64,000 bases of DNA from JAGVPT01 sp963827085. GTDB lineage: Bacteria > Bacteroidota > Ignavibacteria > UBA10030 > UBA8401. The DNA lies in assembly GCA_963827085.1 (NCBI GenBank), contig CAWGZY010000002.1, forward strand, positions 558,001 through 622,000, given 5' to 3'. The translations under genes and the position numbers were made by a program. The stretch's first letter is position 1; the number at the start of each line of letters is the position of its first letter. Under the pieces are notes generated by a model that saw nothing but the letters and a program-made list of their open reading frames with translations, did no database searches and was not told where the DNA came from. This document shows positions 63,511 to 64,000 of this stretch, piece after piece.

Positions 63511-64000
63511 CTATTCCGTCACAATGTTTATTTCGGCACTTTGCAAATTAGGAGATGTGACATGTATTCCGATTTTGCCGGTTTTATTTGATGAACGAAC
63601 TGTTGCAAGCATTTTGCCCTGAAACGCCTTGCGAACATTTGTCTTAAATAAGCCCGGGTAGCCTGTATCGCCGTTGTCAAGTCCCGCTAATTTTCCTTCG
63701 CCGGAGATATTTACAGTGATTTCGTTTTCGGCATCAAAGACATCGTTTCCATCTTTATCCAAGATCGAAATTTCGACAAGGCCAAGATCTTCACCGTTCG
63801 CTTCGAGCTTCGTCTTCAGTGGTTTTGCCGATATTTGAAATGCATCGCCGGCAGTTTTTAGAACGTGTTCGGCAGCTTTCTTATTCTTTCGATAACCGAC
63901 GGCTTTTATGGTACCGGGTTGAAATTGAATTTTCCAGAGTGATTTATAAAGATTCATGTCGACGCTCTTTTTGCCGAGCGATTTTCCGTTGAGCAGTAAT
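63511..64000 (-). CDS. GH2 glycosidase, C-terminal part (5' end outside window)
   Basis: The frame is open to the window edge on the minus strand: LLLNGKSLGKKSVDMNLY, then FQPGTIKAVGYRKNKKAAEH, then LKTKLEANGEDLGLVEISIL and ISGEGKLAGLDNGDTGYPG, and the end SANLQ-type Ig strand. This is the DUF4982 plus Ig-like tail of GH2 beta-galactosidases, as in the two complete GH2 genes in this window. The catalytic part is not visible. It is convergent to the GH35-like gene; the 236-base spacer between shows no gene or clear terminator. Confidence 0.8.
   Translation of the reverse strand, partial: LLLNGKSLGKKSVDMNLYKSLWKIQFQPGTIKAVGYRKNKKAAEHVLKTAGDAFQISAKPLKTKLEANGEDLGLVEISILDKDGNDVFDAENEITVNISGEGKLAGLDNGDTGYPGLFKTNVRKAFQGKMLATVRSSNKTGKIGIHVTSPNLQSAEINIVTE

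Noticed and set aside
63332..63622. Plus-strand ORF of 96 codons at the right end
   Set aside because: Mostly overlaps the GH2 C-terminal frame on the other strand and shows no motif.

Overview
The window looks like a chromosomal segment of a Bacteroidota/Chlorobi-group bacterium, most probably an Ignavibacteria-like lineage. The strongest sign is a set of secreted proteins ending in a type IX secretion (T9SS) sorting domain of the NYPNPFNPST...SGVYFYRL...KKLLLLK type. Moderate GC, AAGGAG ribosome binding sites and an export-heavy gene set fit this. No rRNA, CRISPR, phage or integrase gene was seen, and the taxonomic call is an inference.

Region 1 (1-18 kb, all minus strand): a partial PAS/GAF membrane sensor, a fatty-acid desaturase, a LysE-type exporter, an M6-like secreted metalloprotease whose stop codon lies inside a MITE-like element, a DUF5808 membrane protein, a YgjP-type metallopeptidase, a 1173-residue T9SS cargo protein, a GH27 alpha-galactosidase, and an operon of a Tat-type ferredoxin-domain aldo/keto reductase with a DUF6599-like protein.

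Region 2 (18-36.3 kb, all minus strand): an accessory block of mostly hypothetical exported proteins (M1 peptidase, FN3/beta-propeller lipoprotein, BsuPI-like protein, large T9SS cargo proteins, M50-like membrane protease, PLD fragment, DHA2 efflux pump). Several genes are separated by imperfect palindromes resembling integron attC sites, all in one orientation. Ghost copies of the sorting domain lie among them, with a shared terminator and a 3' flanking repeat. Several genes here are frameshifted or truncated. tRNA-Arg(UCU) marks the right edge.

Region 3 (37-64 kb, nearly all plus strand): a polysaccharide-degradation cluster without SusC/SusD. In order it holds a GH74-like propeller, a GH28/GH49-like beta-helix (frameshifted), GH27, GH105, two ASST/PQQ-like propellers, GH2, a third propeller, GH28, GH2, GH59, two paralogous unknown barrel-type proteins, a GH35-like/DUF5597 enzyme and, convergent at the right edge, a partial GH2. 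Nearly all have signal peptides. The set fits extracellular or periplasmic breakdown of pectin, especially rhamnogalacturonan I with galactan or arabinogalactan side chains. Its spacers are rich in palindromic 'CCACGAAG' repeats, MITE-like elements and two tandem arrays. One array (49.13-49.67 kb) repeats the leader, start codon and first 21 codons of the downstream GH28 gene, giving a chain of overlapping upstream mini-ORFs with strong hairpins.
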